Below, in pieces: positions 47,439 through 59,919 of a stretch of DNA of 64,000 bases. Both the position numbers and the translations under genes were made by a program. The stretch is from NCBI RefSeq assembly GCF_014633365.1, contig NC_068346.1:12669030-12733029 (forward strand), given 5' to 3'. The DNA is from Diospyros lotus. Lineage: Eukaryota; Streptophyta; Magnoliopsida; Ericales; Ebenaceae. Below the pieces are notes generated by a model, which was not told the origin of the DNA, ran no database searches, and was given only the letters and a program-made list of their open reading frames with translations. Each line of letters begins with the position of its first letter. Position 1 is the first letter of the stretch.

Positions 47439-50400
47439 TGTTGGATATAAGCCCTCAAGACCAATTCTAATGACACAAAAAAGACTCAATTTTGTAATTC
47501 TTTAAATATTATTTAAATAAAAAATTTATATTTTTATTTAAATTGCAATATGATTTAAATTAGGCATACATCTATTAGTATAATAAAGAGCAGATACTAT
47601 TCTTAAATGTTAAGAATATGAGTAATGGTTAATCCACGATTCGTTATGTTATAAACAAGTTTGTAACCATAGAATTCATAACCTGAATAGTAGCAACTCG
47701 TAAAGGATAGCACATTGTCTTCTTCCTTGTTCAGTATGAGACACTAAAAGATAAGGCTAGTGAGGCTTATGTTATTCTATATGAGATATAGAAAGAAGAT
47801 AAATGGGTGCTCGTTATAGAAACGATTTCACTGAACATGACTATTACCATTGAATCACATGGGTTTTTCATCATGAGTCAATTATTCAATGTTAGTTGTG
47901 AATGTGAAACTAGTCCTTAAATATGAGATAATAGATATATGTGCATAGGTGGATTAGGATATCAACTATACTATATGGTTATTTTAATCAAGAACGATTA
48001 TACGTATCTATGTGCCTAATTCAATGGTGTATGATGTAATATCCAAAATTTTGTAAAAGGCTCAAGAGTAATTTTAACTTGGGTCATAGGTGAAATTATC
48101 AAAAGATTAGGGGCTTAAGTATAATTTCTTACAGTTATAAGTACCGAATCGACTGTAGGGAATGCCCCAAAGAGTAAATGTCTATGAAAAATGTTATGGT
48201 CTAGACGAGCATCCCGAGATAGGATTTATGGTATTAAAAGAAATTCGAATTGAGACGATTTTCGGTACAACTAAAATACAGTTTCGATTTAGGCTGAAAA
48301 ACTAAATTATCGTACGGGACTTCCAGGAAGTCAACGGAACCTTGATAGGGCTCCGATTTTTCATAACGATCAATTCTGTGGTAGTTTCAGGATGAAACAA
48401 AGGTCCTATGAGGGCGCAAGGATGACATCATCCTTATTGAGTAAACTTGAAGTTATTAATTTTGCATTTTAAGTATCGCAATGCAAATTAATTCCATGGT
48501 TGAGGGTGTATTTGTAATTAATGAAATGCCAAAGTGCAATTAAGGAGAATTGGTGGGGTAAATGTGTAATTTGTGTGTGTATATATATATATACATATAT
48601 ATTTATATATGCATGCACACTTAGGATTTTCTTCATAGATCTGAGATCTGAAAATGAGCTTGAGAGAGTCTGAGATAAAGAGTGGCCGAGAGAGTTCGCA
48701 CGCGAGAGAGATAGATCGAGAGTGAGGGATAGAAATGGGTGGTCGGCCAATGGCCAACCAGCAAGTAGCAGCCAGCGGCCATGGTTAGCTGCAATGGAAG
48801 CGGGCAAAGCTGGTTGCGAAGGTGGGAGGCGTTGCGGGTAGCAGTGGCAAGTGAAGAGCCTGGGTGAAACAGCTTGGGAAGTGGCTAAGGGTGATGGTCG
48901 CTCAGCAGCAAAAAGCGGCCATGGCAGGTGTTGTACGTGCGTGTGGGCGGCGGCTGGAGACATAGTGGTGTTGGGCTGCGGTAGTCAATGGCGAAGCCTG
49001 CAGCAGTAGCGGCCGGCAAACGGCTGAGGGCAGGCATCAGCGGCGGCAAGGGGCCGTAGGTGGTGGCCGAGCTGGTGCGCAGGAGTAGCTGCGCAAAGAA
49101 GAAGAAGAAGAAAAAAAATTATGGAAAAATCTCTGAAAATTCTAAGAATTAATTTGGAGCTTGAGGAGTATACCCGGAGCCAGGAAATTGATCAAGCATG
49201 CGTTTCAAGTTTAATGCACGCATACCAAGGAAGTCTGGGAGGCTAAATTAAGGTGAGTAAATTTTCTTAGAATATTTCAGAAATTCAAAAATATTATTTT
49301 ATGAATTGTTATAGTGAAATATTTGAGAAAATATTTTTAAAATATTTAGTTTGTATTTATTGAGGAAAAATAGGAGGAAATGGAGAGAAAAAAAAAGAAA
49401 ATACAAGAAATTATGGAAAAATAGGTTTTAATGTTTATTTAAATAAATATGATGATTATGGTGCTTAGAGAGTTAAGTTGAAGTGATTTGTGAGAATTTT
49501 GAGGTTGGCATGCAAATTGAGACAATGCATGTATTTCGAGGCAAGGCGCAAATATTGAGGTAGCCTGATCAGTTTGAGAAGGTAAGTGGTTCAGCCTAAA
49601 AACCTGATTTATGTAAATGATTTTATCATGTTGTCATGTCTTGATGTGAACATGTCATATAGATTGCGTTTACATGTATTGATGATGAAATATGCATATG
49701 AGTATGATGAGATTCACGGTCATACGTTGCATGGGTTTGGGATTAGGGACTGGCACCGTTGCTTTGCTAATGGTGCACCCATACACCTCGGTCTAGTAGG
49801 GAGACTGTAAAAATGGTGGACAACAGTTGGGTGCCGTCGACCCAAACATAAGAGTAATGATGTTATGTGCATTGCATTCATACACGTGCATTAAATGTTT
49901 TGTTCCCTTAGATGATTCATCATCTAACTTGAGCTTTGCCCTTGGAATATTCAAACATTACAGATGGAGATTGTAGCATAAACGATGATGAATGAGGCAT
50001 GAAATGACACTTAGCAAAATGCATGATGAATTGAATGATTATTTGAATGTATGTTATGTAGCCCATGTATTTTAAGTTCTACTACTTTGAATTCTGAACG
50101 TTTTGGGAAATGATGATGTATAACCTTATTTATGGTTAATGAGGATGTAAAAATTGATTTATGATTAATGTTAAGATGTTAAGTTTGATTCTAGATTTCG
50201 CATTTGATGTTTATGATAATTCTCTTTCGAGATAGATGTATGGAAATTTTGGGATGAATATGAGGAATGATATGGTTTAGTAATAGTTTTTAAGAAAAAA
50301 AAAAATTATTATCCCAGAATTGTCCTAAATTATAACATGCCCAAGAAAGTGGGATGTTACATATGAGGTATGTGTGCATCAGATATGGAATTTATCACCT

Positions 50401-51141
50401 TGGGGTTTGCGAGAAAAATATCTTATGCGATTCAATAATCACTTAACGATAAATCCTTTGTTGAGGAAATATGACGATGGAATGTGTGTTCCATATGTTG
50501 TGTCATATTAGTCAAAATTGATTTCAAATTTGATCATATGACGAGATTAAGAGATTTGATTTACTGTCCATAATCTCATATCTTGTCGAGATATAGGATG
50601 ATAGAAGAAACGTACTGCATGGTATCGTAGTAAAAATGTTTACTATACTCGTTTCACATTAAATTAGGTAATCATAATATTTTTTTTAAATGTCACTCAT
50701 GATTTATGAGAATTAATAAATGTTTATTCTTGTTGTCAATTTAATCGTGAACCTAGAAAGTCCCACCACTTTTAAAGACAAGAAGAATAAATTAGAAATT
50801 TTAGAAATTACAAATTTTGGCGCATTTAGGGTTTAGGGTTTAAGAATTGAGCTTTATGCTAGCATATTAAGCCCGACCCAATAGTGCTTAGGGTTTCCAT
50901 ATGGTTTCCTATAAATAGGACCATAAATCCTAAAATCGGTGTGTGTGAATCCAGATTTAGTCAGAAAATTTCAAAAAAATTATATTTCTTCTCTTAAGAC
51001 ATTCTAGGATCAAAAGTGATTTTCGTTAGCATGTATTTTTCTGTTTATTCTTCATTTTGTAAATTGTAAATTCTAAAAATCGTGATACTTGAAAAAATAA
51101 ATTTATTCTGCTACGTATGTTCATATCTAAGTTCTCTAACA
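47439..51141 (+). mobile_element. Copia-type solo LTR split by a Gypsy solo LTR
   Basis: Begins TGTTGGATATAAGCCCTC and ends TTCTCTAACA, so TGTT/AACA are inverted. Removing the nested LTR and its duplication leaves about 1370 bp. A TATAAATA box (50910-50917) lies about 230 bp before the end, as in an LTR promoter. The flanks GCACG (47434-47438) and ACACA (51142-51146) share only the central CAC, so the duplication has decayed, consistent with an old insertion. An AGGGTTTAGGGTTTA stretch near 50826 is inside the LTR and is not a telomere. Confidence 0.65.
48035..50361 (+). mobile_element. Solo LTR, Ty3/Gypsy type, nested in a Copia LTR
   Basis: 2327 bp starting TGTAATATCC and ending GGGATGTTACA, flanked by TATGA (48030-48034 and 50362-50366). 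It shares the TTAGATGATTCATCATCTAAC segment and general layout with 8203-10687. No internal element genes are present. The minus-strand frames at 48469-48963 and similar are low-complexity. Confidence 0.92.
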
Positions 51142-51146
51142 ACACA

Positions 51147-52204
51147 CGCCTCCTAGATGCCTTTACCACATCAGTATGCTTTCCACGTCATCAAGCCACT
51201 CGACTATGCATTTTTGAAGAATTTTCTTCCAAAATCGGACTGAGAGTTGACTCCCTGCATCCATAGTCGATTCCTAGTCATCCATATTCAATTCCCTACA
51301 TCCATAATTGACTCCCAATGTTCAAGAGTCGACTATAGCAAAGCCATAGTCGATCTAGCCGAGAGCATATTATACAGAGTCGATCTAACCAAGAGCCTCT
51401 TTTGGACAATCGACTCCTACTCGGATGACAGTCAACTCCAACTTCCTAGAAGTCAATTTTAATGACTATAGCGCATCATAAGGCATTTTTAAAGCGGGAT
51501 TCTTTTTCCATATTAAAGGACACTTTACAACATAGAGACACTTTCAATTCACATGTTTAAGACTCATTAATTCCAACAATAAATACACTAATAAATTTAT
51601 TCATAATTTTATAAAAATATTATTTAATATAAATTTATCAAAATTTACATTATTATAATAATATCAATAATAAGATATGTTGTGACTTGAAAATTAATCA
51701 ACTAATGTATGAGTGTAATAAAGTAATTATCGTTTTAATAGAGTAAGGAAATGTTTAGTTGAGTAACAACAACTAACAAGTATTGTACTTAACTGATTTT
51801 TTCTTTTAATCAAGTAAGAGTTAAACATTTAAAGGATTAATTGCTTATATACTTGTTTTACTCGAATATATGATGGAATAACATTATTTGAATAACCAAA
51901 TAGTTTAATCTACTAAGTGGTACATTAGTTGAGTAATTATAATACTTAATTGAGTAATAAATTTGGATTAAAATGATAAGTCTCTGTACTTGTATCATTA
52001 ATCGATTAAGAATCAATATTAATCGAGTAAAATTATATTTTACTCAAGTATTAAAAAGACTTACTCAAATAACTGTATATCTCACTCGAGTAATATTTAG
52101 TTTATTCAATTAATGTTACATTAAATTTTAAAAAATTAATTGTTACAGATATCATTAAATTCACATTTTAAGTATTTTATATACAAACAATATTTATAAA
52201 TTGT
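51147..52204. repeat. GTCGACT-motif cluster, then AT-rich DNA
   Basis: 51185-51465 carries many variants of AGTCGACT/GTCGAT/GTTGACTCC at roughly 20-40-bp spacing. From 51480 on the DNA is AT-rich, with recurring TTGAGTAA/TTACTCAA motifs at 51750-52120. No gene is seen. Confidence 0.55.
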
Positions 52205-52209
52205 CATCA

Positions 52210-55200
52210 TGTAACGGCCCGTCTCTCGGAGCCTCCCCATGCACAAAGAGGATCCATGAGAGGGTCATTACTTAAATGATATCGAACAATAACACAAGTT
52301 AAACACACTTACAACCCTTATTGAAACTATTCTTTTTTTTTTACATCATATAACTCATAATAACCATCCTTACATAACTGTTTACAACGCGAGCCCACCT
52401 AGGCTTACCTAACATACCTCTATCTTACAAACATAAAATATTTCTCTTAACACAAGCACCATGACAGCCAGGATCTAGTTTCGAAAGAGCTCTACACTTG
52501 CTATCATGACACGACGGTCTGGACCCAACTCTGTCGTACACATTTGAAATTTCAAGATACTCTTACTTAGAATGATGGAAAGCAAACGTGAGTCACAAGA
52601 TTCAGCAAGCTCATGAAAGAAAGGCTATAGGGTACAATCAGGACTCTTCCCCATTACACCCCATGCAATTAATGCCAATGCAACCACACCATGTTATGAT
52701 CCATACGTGCCTTACTTCTAAATACATAACATAAAGTTAACTGCACATAAAGGAACTCAGGGCCCACATAAGTCACACATTGGCACCCAAGTCCCGCATA
52801 CAAACCTGTTGTAACCTAACATAGGCTACCATTCATCATTCACTAGGACCCGCATTTTCCTGACCATGGTTGGCTTTTCCTGATACTCGTTACATGCTCT
52901 TCCTGATACCCATAATACCCTCATATGTTCTTCCTGTCATCCATCATATTGTCATATCTTTTCGCGATTTTGGCCTCGGGCTTCTCTCGAGCTAATCTCT
53001 AAGGTCTTACTGTGGTCTTACCGTAGGCCACGCCGCCGTGGGTCTCATTCCCAAGGTCTTACCGTGAACCATGCTGCCACCCATACTCATCACTTAAAAT
53101 CGCACATTCTCACCATGCAGTGCAACAAATAGGAAATGCAACGGCTTTTGTAGCATAAACGTGATGACAAGGCCCCCATAAACCAAGCATCAGGCCATGC
53201 TATACCCACATAGGAATACACACATACGAAATGCTCTAAATGCACCAGCTCACCTAAAGAACCCAAGTTAGCTCTTAGACCAACCGATTCATGCAGATGC
53301 TCACACATCCCAATACACACAAAACATGTCCCCAAGTGAATGCAACCCAAGCCCTATGCAGCACATATGTTATGATATGCACAAGCCAAGGCCAGAATCT
53401 GGCAGTACTAGCTCTTCTGGCCCGTCTAATGCTTATCGTAACAGCCGATGACTGGCGCCCATACATCCAGCCATCAACTACCACGACTTACAGTCGACAA
53501 TCAATGGCTTTGTATCTCATACCCTTAGACACACTTATAGATAACACTGAACTTAGTCACTTTAAGCTTATCATTTCACAAACTACAAACTTTCTCCATG
53601 AAAACATAAACTCCATTATATCATTCTTATGCTCATATCTTCTCATACATAGGAAACCATCTCCACATTCAATAATAAATTATTAATATAACCTCATTAA
53701 ACCATAATCAACTCCTCTAAGAACCTAGCCCAACGGGTACGGCATCATTCCCAAGGAAAATGGAGTGATACGAAGCTCCGTGACGAACGAAATAAATGAC
53801 ACCAAAACATCATTTACTTAACTTATTTAATCATTAATAGACCCATTATTAACATTCAAGTTATGGAATGGTTGTCACGCGGATTAGCGTTATTAATGCG
53901 TGGAACCGAGTCACGGTGAGAGATGGAATAAAATATTAGAAACCACGGAGACTTTTACAGGAATTAAAGAATATGAGGAGAGGGTTACGAGCTTGCCTGA
54001 AACCGGCTGATTCCTGCCTCTTTTGTGCTCCCGTTGCAAAGTAAAACATTCTATAGGAAATAACAAGATAACGGCTCAAATTAATTAAATCTAACAGCAT
54101 AAAATTTTAATTTAAACATATAATACTTCTACTAATTTTTACCTACGTACCTGATCACTTTTCACGTTGAAATTATCCCAAACCCTTTTATTTTTTCTCA
54201 TTTCTTTTTTTTCTTTTTCTTTCCTTTCTTTTCTTTTTCTTTTTCTTTTCTTTTCTTTCCTTTCTCCTTGATAAGGGTCAATATTTCCTATATCCTAATG
54301 AATTATATCCCTATTTTGGCTTTATATTTATGCTTAAAGTAAATAATTATTCGTATTACATATTATTTCAGGATGAAGCAAGGAAGTTGGCTTCTACAAT
54401 TAATTAGGGGCATAATCGAAGACATTGGATTACCCATTTTTTATTGCTCAAATTCAAAGGTCAATTATGGAGTCTAGAGGATGTTTCAAGTGCACTTGGC
54501 CCAACTATCAAATGAAATCCAACCAAAGGCCCAAGACCAACCAAAGGCCCAAGACCAATCAAAGGCCCAACAAAGCCTAATTTGTAGAAGACTTTTCTTT
54601 GTTTTGTATTTTTTTTATAAGTGATTTACCACCTAAAGTCTTTTTTATTCTTATAAGTAGTCCACCACCTAAAGTCTTTGGTATTTTTTGTCTTTTACCT
54701 AATTTTCTTCCATTAGTTAGATGAATGTTTTGTGAGTGCCCATTAGATATAATTATGTTTAGTTGAATAATTGTGTGGTTTGTATTACATCTTGTGGGTT
54801 ATAAATAGCTCACTTGGGTGCATTTGTGAAGAGGTGGTTATTACTTGAATCAAAGTTTAGTTTTATTCTTAAAGTTTCTCTTAGAGAATTGCTCTTATTC
54901 TCTCTCTTGTTTTCTCTTGTAATCTTACTTCCTTCCTTTCTTCTTTTAAATTCTTGTGTCATTTATTGTTACTTTATTATCCACCGCCTAAATGGCCGGT
55001 TAATTTCTGCCTTTAAATTTTTATAATTTTAATTCTTGTCTTTTAATTATCCACCACCTAAATGGCCGGTTAGTTTATGCTATTTTAATTCTTTTCATTT
55101 AAATTATGCCATTTAAATTCTTGTTAATTAACTTTTAAATGGAAATGAGTAGCTAAATCTAATCTTGGGTTAAGGCAAGGACAGTGTCCAACGCCAATGA

Positions 55201-56447
55201 TTACCAAAGAAAGCTACGCTTTAAATGAGTAACATTAATTTAAATTTCAGTATAAATGTGTTTTAATTATTAGAAAATCACTAGGTTCGGATTGGAGCGT
55301 AAGCTTAACTTAGAGCTTTCATGTCACGCATAAGAGTTACTAGAACTGGAAACGCTATTATACCCAAACCCAAATGATTAATTTAGTTGTTTTGTATATT
55401 AATTGTAATTGGATTTATGGTAGTTACTTAAAATAGAATCCCGCATATCATGTATGAGGATTGCTTAAACTAGAACTATCATCATCTCTAATTGCATTTA
55501 GCAACAAACTTTCATATCTGAAATTAAATTAATGTTACTAACCTTATCTGCTAAAATTTGGGAATTAACGAGTTGGTGCTGAAATTGTCTTAACTCAAGT
55601 GCTATCCAATTTTATATTCTCACGTTCAGTATTTATTTCAACCTCTATCTTGCTTTATTTCCTAGTATCTTTTGTTTAAGAAACCATAAAAAAATCTTGT
55701 TGCCAATTCAAATGCGTGTGCATGTGTGTGACATTCTTTTTCTGTTGCCATAAATAAATCTCTTAGTGGACGACCTGAACTCATCCAGAAAATATAAATT
55801 TAAATTTGGACTACAACTGCACTCGTACACTGACGAGTATAAACCTTTCACCTAAATAAACAAAAAAATATATATATAATTTTTATTGTGTTTTGTTTTG
55901 TGTTTTAATTGTAAGCTGAGTATGCAACCACTCCTCCTCCTCCTCCTTCTTCCCCGCCTCTACTCCTACTCTCCATGCTTCCTCTTTTCTTTTTCTTTTT
56001 CTTCTTCTTCCTTCTCTTCTCTTCTTCCTCCCGCATGGTCGCCTCGGCGCACCAGCACCGTCGCATGCCATCACCTGGCTTGGCTTCCATCGCTGCCCGC
56101 CACCAGCTGCTGCCTACTCGCACGACCTCACTGCCGGCCGTCTTCGCGTGCTCCTCCCAGCATCGACGCTATCCCGCCGCTGCTCTTCCTCGTCGGCCAT
56201 GGCAACAGCTGCCATGGCCGATTGGCCTTCAAGCTCTCTCTCTCTCTCGCATCAACTCTTCCTCTCCCTCATATGCTCTACTCAAGCTTTCAAATTGAAG
56301 AAACAAATTGCAAAATTAATTGGCCACTGTTACACACTTGGCCACCAAGTTTCTTACGTGTGTATATATATATATATATATTAGTTCATTAATTTAAGTT
56401 AAGTTAATTTAATTTACACATTTGTTATTATTATTAGCATTATCCCA

Positions 56448-56482
<35 letters not shown>

Positions 56483-56654
56483 CATTATCTCTTTTATTAG
56501 TATTATTCTTACCATTATTGTGATTTCTATTATTATTAGTATTAGTATTATTTTTACTATTATTTGGTTATCTTAAATCCCCAAATATTCAATACGAATC
56601 TCAAATACCGAAATTTAATAATTATTATCGTCTCCAAAATTTTGGGACGTTACG
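52210..56654 (-). mobile_element. Solo LTR, Ty3/Gypsy type, with nested insertion
   Basis: Plus-strand ends are TGTAACGGCCC and GGGACGTTACG, and CATCA flanks both sides (52205-52209 and 56655-56659). The expected terminal A at 56654 is G. Orientation is minus, judged from segments resembling the other Gypsy LTRs in reverse. Total length is 4445 bp; removing the nested block 54269-55930 and its duplication leaves about 2778 bp, close to the related LTRs here. Open frames at 55886-56392 are compositionally biased and not genes. Confidence 0.88.
54269..55930 (+). mobile_element. Nested LTR-like insertion
   Basis: 1662 bp with TG...CA ends and the flanking duplication CTCCT (54264-54268 and 55931-55935), inserted in a pyrimidine tract of the parent LTR. 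The pyrimidine tract resumes exactly at the right boundary, which supports the limits, although CTCCT in such a tract could match by chance. A TATAAATA box is at 54800-54807. It contains tandem CCAACCAAAGGCCCAAGA units (54521-54570) and two CCACC(A/G)CCTAAATGGCCGGTTA copies near 54980 and 55050. No coding frame. Probably a solo LTR related to 13218-15150. Confidence 0.6.
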
Positions 56655-56659
56655 CATCA

Positions 56660-57177
56660 CACTATAAAATTTATAATAATTTTATTTAACATCAATAATA
56701 GTTCATAATAGTTATACCAAAAATTAATAATAATTCATATTGGTGATTAGAATTATTATTAATTTTAAATAAGACTATTATGAATTATGTAATATTACAT
56801 CAATATATATAAATAATATTGTCATGAAAATATAGTAATTATTTAAAAGATATGAAAATTTGTACACATTTTGAGTAATATGCAAAATAAAAACTTCTTA
56901 TTTTATATATTATATGTTATAAAACACACCAACACCGTATATTAATTTTCAAACAATACATAATTTATTATATCTTATTTTTCAAGTTTAACTATTTATT
57001 GTTAATTAGTTTTATTATAATAAATGTATTATCGAAAAAGATATATTTAATACTTGTTAACTATATATATGGATCACAAAAATTAATTGATCAACTAAAG
57101 GGATTAAGTCAATAAAATTATATATTATAATCCATTATCTATATGCATGTTTCTCATTCAACTAAAATTTTCTCTCC
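56660..57177. other. AT-rich spacer
   Basis: Strongly AT-rich, with ATAATAATT-type repeats. No gene, terminal repeat or duplication recognised. Confidence 0.5.
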
Positions 57178-57517
57178 AGTACTGTTATGGGTATTTTTCG
57201 AACCACTTCTTATGGGCTGGACTTGACCCAGCAGGTAGACCTAGACATGGCCAAAATTGAACCGGACCGGCGGTTCGAACCGGAACCGGACCGGCCGGAA
57301 CCGGACCCGGAACCGGACCGGCCGGAACCGGACCCGGAACCGGCGAAACCGGAACCGGAACCGGACTGAACCGGCGAAATTCGGTCCGGTTCCGGTTCAA
57401 GGTTCCGGGGAATCGGAACCGTCGGTTCCGCGGAACCGGACTGTTGGCCTTGGCCCCCCCCCTCCCCCCCCCCGGTGCTCCCCCCGTGCCCCTCCTCCCC
57501 CCCGTGCCCCCCCCCCC

Positions 57518-57583
57518 AACGGTCCAAAATTGGACCGTTGGCCCCCCTCCCTCCCCCCAACGGTCCAATTTTGGACCGTTGGC
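57518..57583. repeat. Paired near-palindromes at the hAT 5' end
   Basis: CAACGGTCCAAAATTGGACC (57518 onward) and CAACGGTCCAATTTTGGACC (57558 onward), each continuing GTTGG, are near-palindromes and are also reverse complements of each other. They could form a cruciform or hairpin before the transposase start. Confidence 0.85.
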
Positions 57584-57673
57584 TGCCACCCCTAGCCAAT
57601 TTTATTAATTTTTTTTTTAAATTTTATAATTCCTATCTATATATACCCCTCCCTCCCCCACTCATTTTTCACA

Positions 57674-57708
<35 letters not shown>

Positions 57709-57885
57709 CTCAAGCTATTATTCTCTCAATTTTGTCTCTCATTTAATATTTCAATTTCAATTTCTTCAATCTTCTCATTTTGTTATTTATCAATTTATTC
57801 AATTATATTGTTAATTATTTATTACTTGTTACTATATTATTTTATCATTATTATATTTTTTTATTATCATACTTTTTTCAAAAAA

Positions 57886-59919
57886 ATGGCAAGTGAAGGT
57901 AGAAATTTTGAAAATGTTGAAAATGTTGAGTTTGAAACTCAAAATTTTCAAACACAAGAGAGTGAAACTCAACAAAAGGGAGGTGGAAAAATTTCTACTT
58001 CTGATATTTTTAATATTCATTTCAAGAAAACACCAAAAGGAGATGGTAAATTTGATGTATCTTGTAATTATTGTAATCAGGTATACAAATTCAAGCAAGG
58101 AGGTGGATATGGTACTTTCGCCCGACATTTGCAAACAAAGCACCCGCTCAAGGTTGGATTGAGCCGCGATCAAACACAAATATCCGGGTTTGCTACCTCT
58201 TCAAACTCTCCCCAATTATTTCATTATAATGAAGCTAATTGTAGGTCTGGTTTAGCTGAAATGGTAGCAATTGATCATTTATCTTTTAGTTTTGGTGAAA
58301 AATTAGGTTTTACTCGATTTTGTCAAAACTTTGTTAATCCTAGTTTTAAATCAATTCCTAGAAATACTTTGAAAAGGAATTTGTTAAAATTGTTTAAAAA
58401 CTCAAAAATTGAATTGATAACATATTTTCAAAACAATAATATTAATGTTTCTATTTGTAGTGATATTTGGAGTGATCATTGGCAAACTCATTCATATATG
58501 GGTATTACTTGTCATTGGGTTGATGAAAATTATGTTTTACAAAAAAGAATTCTTGCGTATCGATGTTTTGATGAAAGTCATAATGCTGAAAATATTTGTA
58601 GATTAATTCAACAAATTTTACAAGAATATAGATTAGTTAATAGAATTTTTTCAATTTCTTTTGATAATGCATCGGCTAATACTGCTTCTATTAATGAATT
58701 GAAAAGAATTTGCCAACCAAATTTTGGTGGAAGATTTTTTCATGTTAGATGTGCATGCCATGTTTTAAATTTATGTGTTCAAGATGGTATTAAGTTACTT
58801 AATTCTTATTTAGATCCAATTAGAAATGTTATTTCTTATATTTGGGTACACCCTCGAACTGCAAAAGCATGGGCACATTTTTGCACCTCCAATGGTCAAA
58901 CCCCAAAACGTTTTTCAAAAGATGTCCCTACTCGTTGGAACTCAACTTTTAAATTACTTAATCAATCTTTTGAATATAAAGATTTATTGTGTTCTTTTGC
59001 AGCAAATTATATTCCACAATATCCTATTTTTCCAACTATGTGGAATGTTTGTAGTTCAATTTTGAATATTTTACGAATTTTTAATGATGCTACTCATACA
59101 CTTAGTAGTGTTTATAAACCAACTTCACATCAATTTTTAATAGAAGCAATGAATGTGGCTGGTGTATTAATGGAAGAAATTAATGTTGAAGAAATTTGTC
59201 ATGCTGTTTTAGAAATGAGAGAAAAATGGTTACGTTATTATCAATTTATTCCTGAAATTTTTCTTGTTACTATGGTATTTGATCCTAGGTGTAAATTTGA
59301 TGGTTTAATTGAGTGTTTGTCTAACTATTATTCGTTGTTAGGATTAGAAAATAATGAAGAAATTGATGTGAATATTATAATTTCTAAGGTTAGAACTTTA
59401 TGCAATCAATTATATGAAGCATATGTTATTGCTCCTAGTAGTGAAGAATCATTTCCATCCATGGCTTCGCATTCCTCTTCCTCCCAACCAATGAAATGGG
59501 GTTATAAATTTTTAGATCAAAGGAGGAAAAAACCTAGATCGAGCTCACATTCGGAGCTCGAAACTTATCTAACCACAGTTTTTGAGTTTGGTGATGATAC
59601 AGGTTTAAATTTTGAAATTTTGGAGTGGTGGAAAAGGCACAAGGAGACATTTCCAACTCTTGCAATTATTGCAAGTCAACTTCTTGCAGTTCCAGCTTCA
59701 ACTGTAGCCGTTGAACAAACATTCAGTAGTGGAGGCAATATTTTGGACGAAAGAAGATCAAGATTGGCTCCAGAATCATTGGAAGCTCAAGTTTGCCTCG
59801 ATGATTGGGAAAGAGCTAACATGCGACGTCAAGAAGAACTTATCCATTCATCATCATCTGACGAATGGGTTAATGATGGTTCAACAACGGCGACTTCCGA
59901 CTCCAATGAAGATGCGTAG
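57886..59919 (+). CDS. BED-finger hAT transposase, intact
   Basis: Encodes a 677-residue cut-and-paste transposase. The open frame extends upstream to 57475 through low-complexity sequence; I chose the ATG at 57886 (MASEGRNFENVEN) because it follows an AT-rich leader and precedes the first conserved domain. Domains: BED zinc finger about residues 46-86 (CNYC...HLQTKH), the RNase-H-like catalytic region with DIWSD near 193, SFDNASANTASI, CACHVLNL and RWNSTFKLL near 350, and the C-terminal hAT dimerisation domain about 580-640 (WWKRHKETFP, LAVPASTVAVEQTFS). The order and length match plant RICESLEEPER/DAYSLEEPER-like proteins. It lies within element ends and so is a transposase rather than a proven domesticated gene. 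Confidence 0.93.
   Translation: MASEGRNFENVENVEFETQNFQTQESETQQKGGGKISTSDIFNIHFKKTPKGDGKFDVSCNYCNQVYKFKQGGGYGTFARHLQTKHPLKVGLSRDQTQISGFATSSNSPQLFHYNEANCRSGLAEMVAIDHLSFSFGEKLGFTRFCQNFVNPSFKSIPRNTLKRNLLKLFKNSKIELITYFQNNNINVSICSDIWSDHWQTHSYMGITCHWVDENYVLQKRILAYRCFDESHNAENICRLIQQILQEYRLVNRIFSISFDNASANTASINELKRICQPNFGGRFFHVRCACHVLNLCVQDGIKLLNSYLDPIRNVISYIWVHPRTAKAWAHFCTSNGQTPKRFSKDVPTRWNSTFKLLNQSFEYKDLLCSFAANYIPQYPIFPTMWNVCSSILNILRIFNDATHTLSSVYKPTSHQFLIEAMNVAGVLMEEINVEEICHAVLEMREKWLRYYQFIPEIFLVTMVFDPRCKFDGLIECLSNYYSLLGLENNEEIDVNIIISKVRTLCNQLYEAYVIAPSSEESFPSMASHSSSSQPMKWGYKFLDQRRKKPRSSSHSELETYLTTVFEFGDDTGLNFEILEWWKRHKETFPTLAIIASQLLAVPASTVAVEQTFSSGGNILDERRSRLAPESLEAQVCLDDWERANMRRQEELIHSSSSDEWVNDGSTTATSDSNEDA

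Noticed and set aside
48469..48963. 164-codon minus-strand frame
   Set aside because: Lies within a solo LTR; Ser/Pro/Leu-rich and ends in a TA microsatellite translation.
50822..50842. Telomere-like AGGGTTTAGGGTTTA
   Set aside because: Only two units, located inside the Copia-type solo LTR; not an interstitial telomere array.
55883..56392. Open frames on both strands around a CTC/TCTTT tract
   Set aside because: Compositionally biased, inside a solo LTR, no recognisable protein.
57185..57599. Overlapping frames rich in Glu-Pro-Asp and Arg-Asn repeats
   Set aside because: They are translations of the CCGGAACC subterminal array of the hAT element in several frames.
57475..57885. N-terminal extension of the hAT transposase frame
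   Set aside because: It runs through C-rich and CT-microsatellite DNA and reads as Pro/Ser/Leu low complexity before the BED finger.
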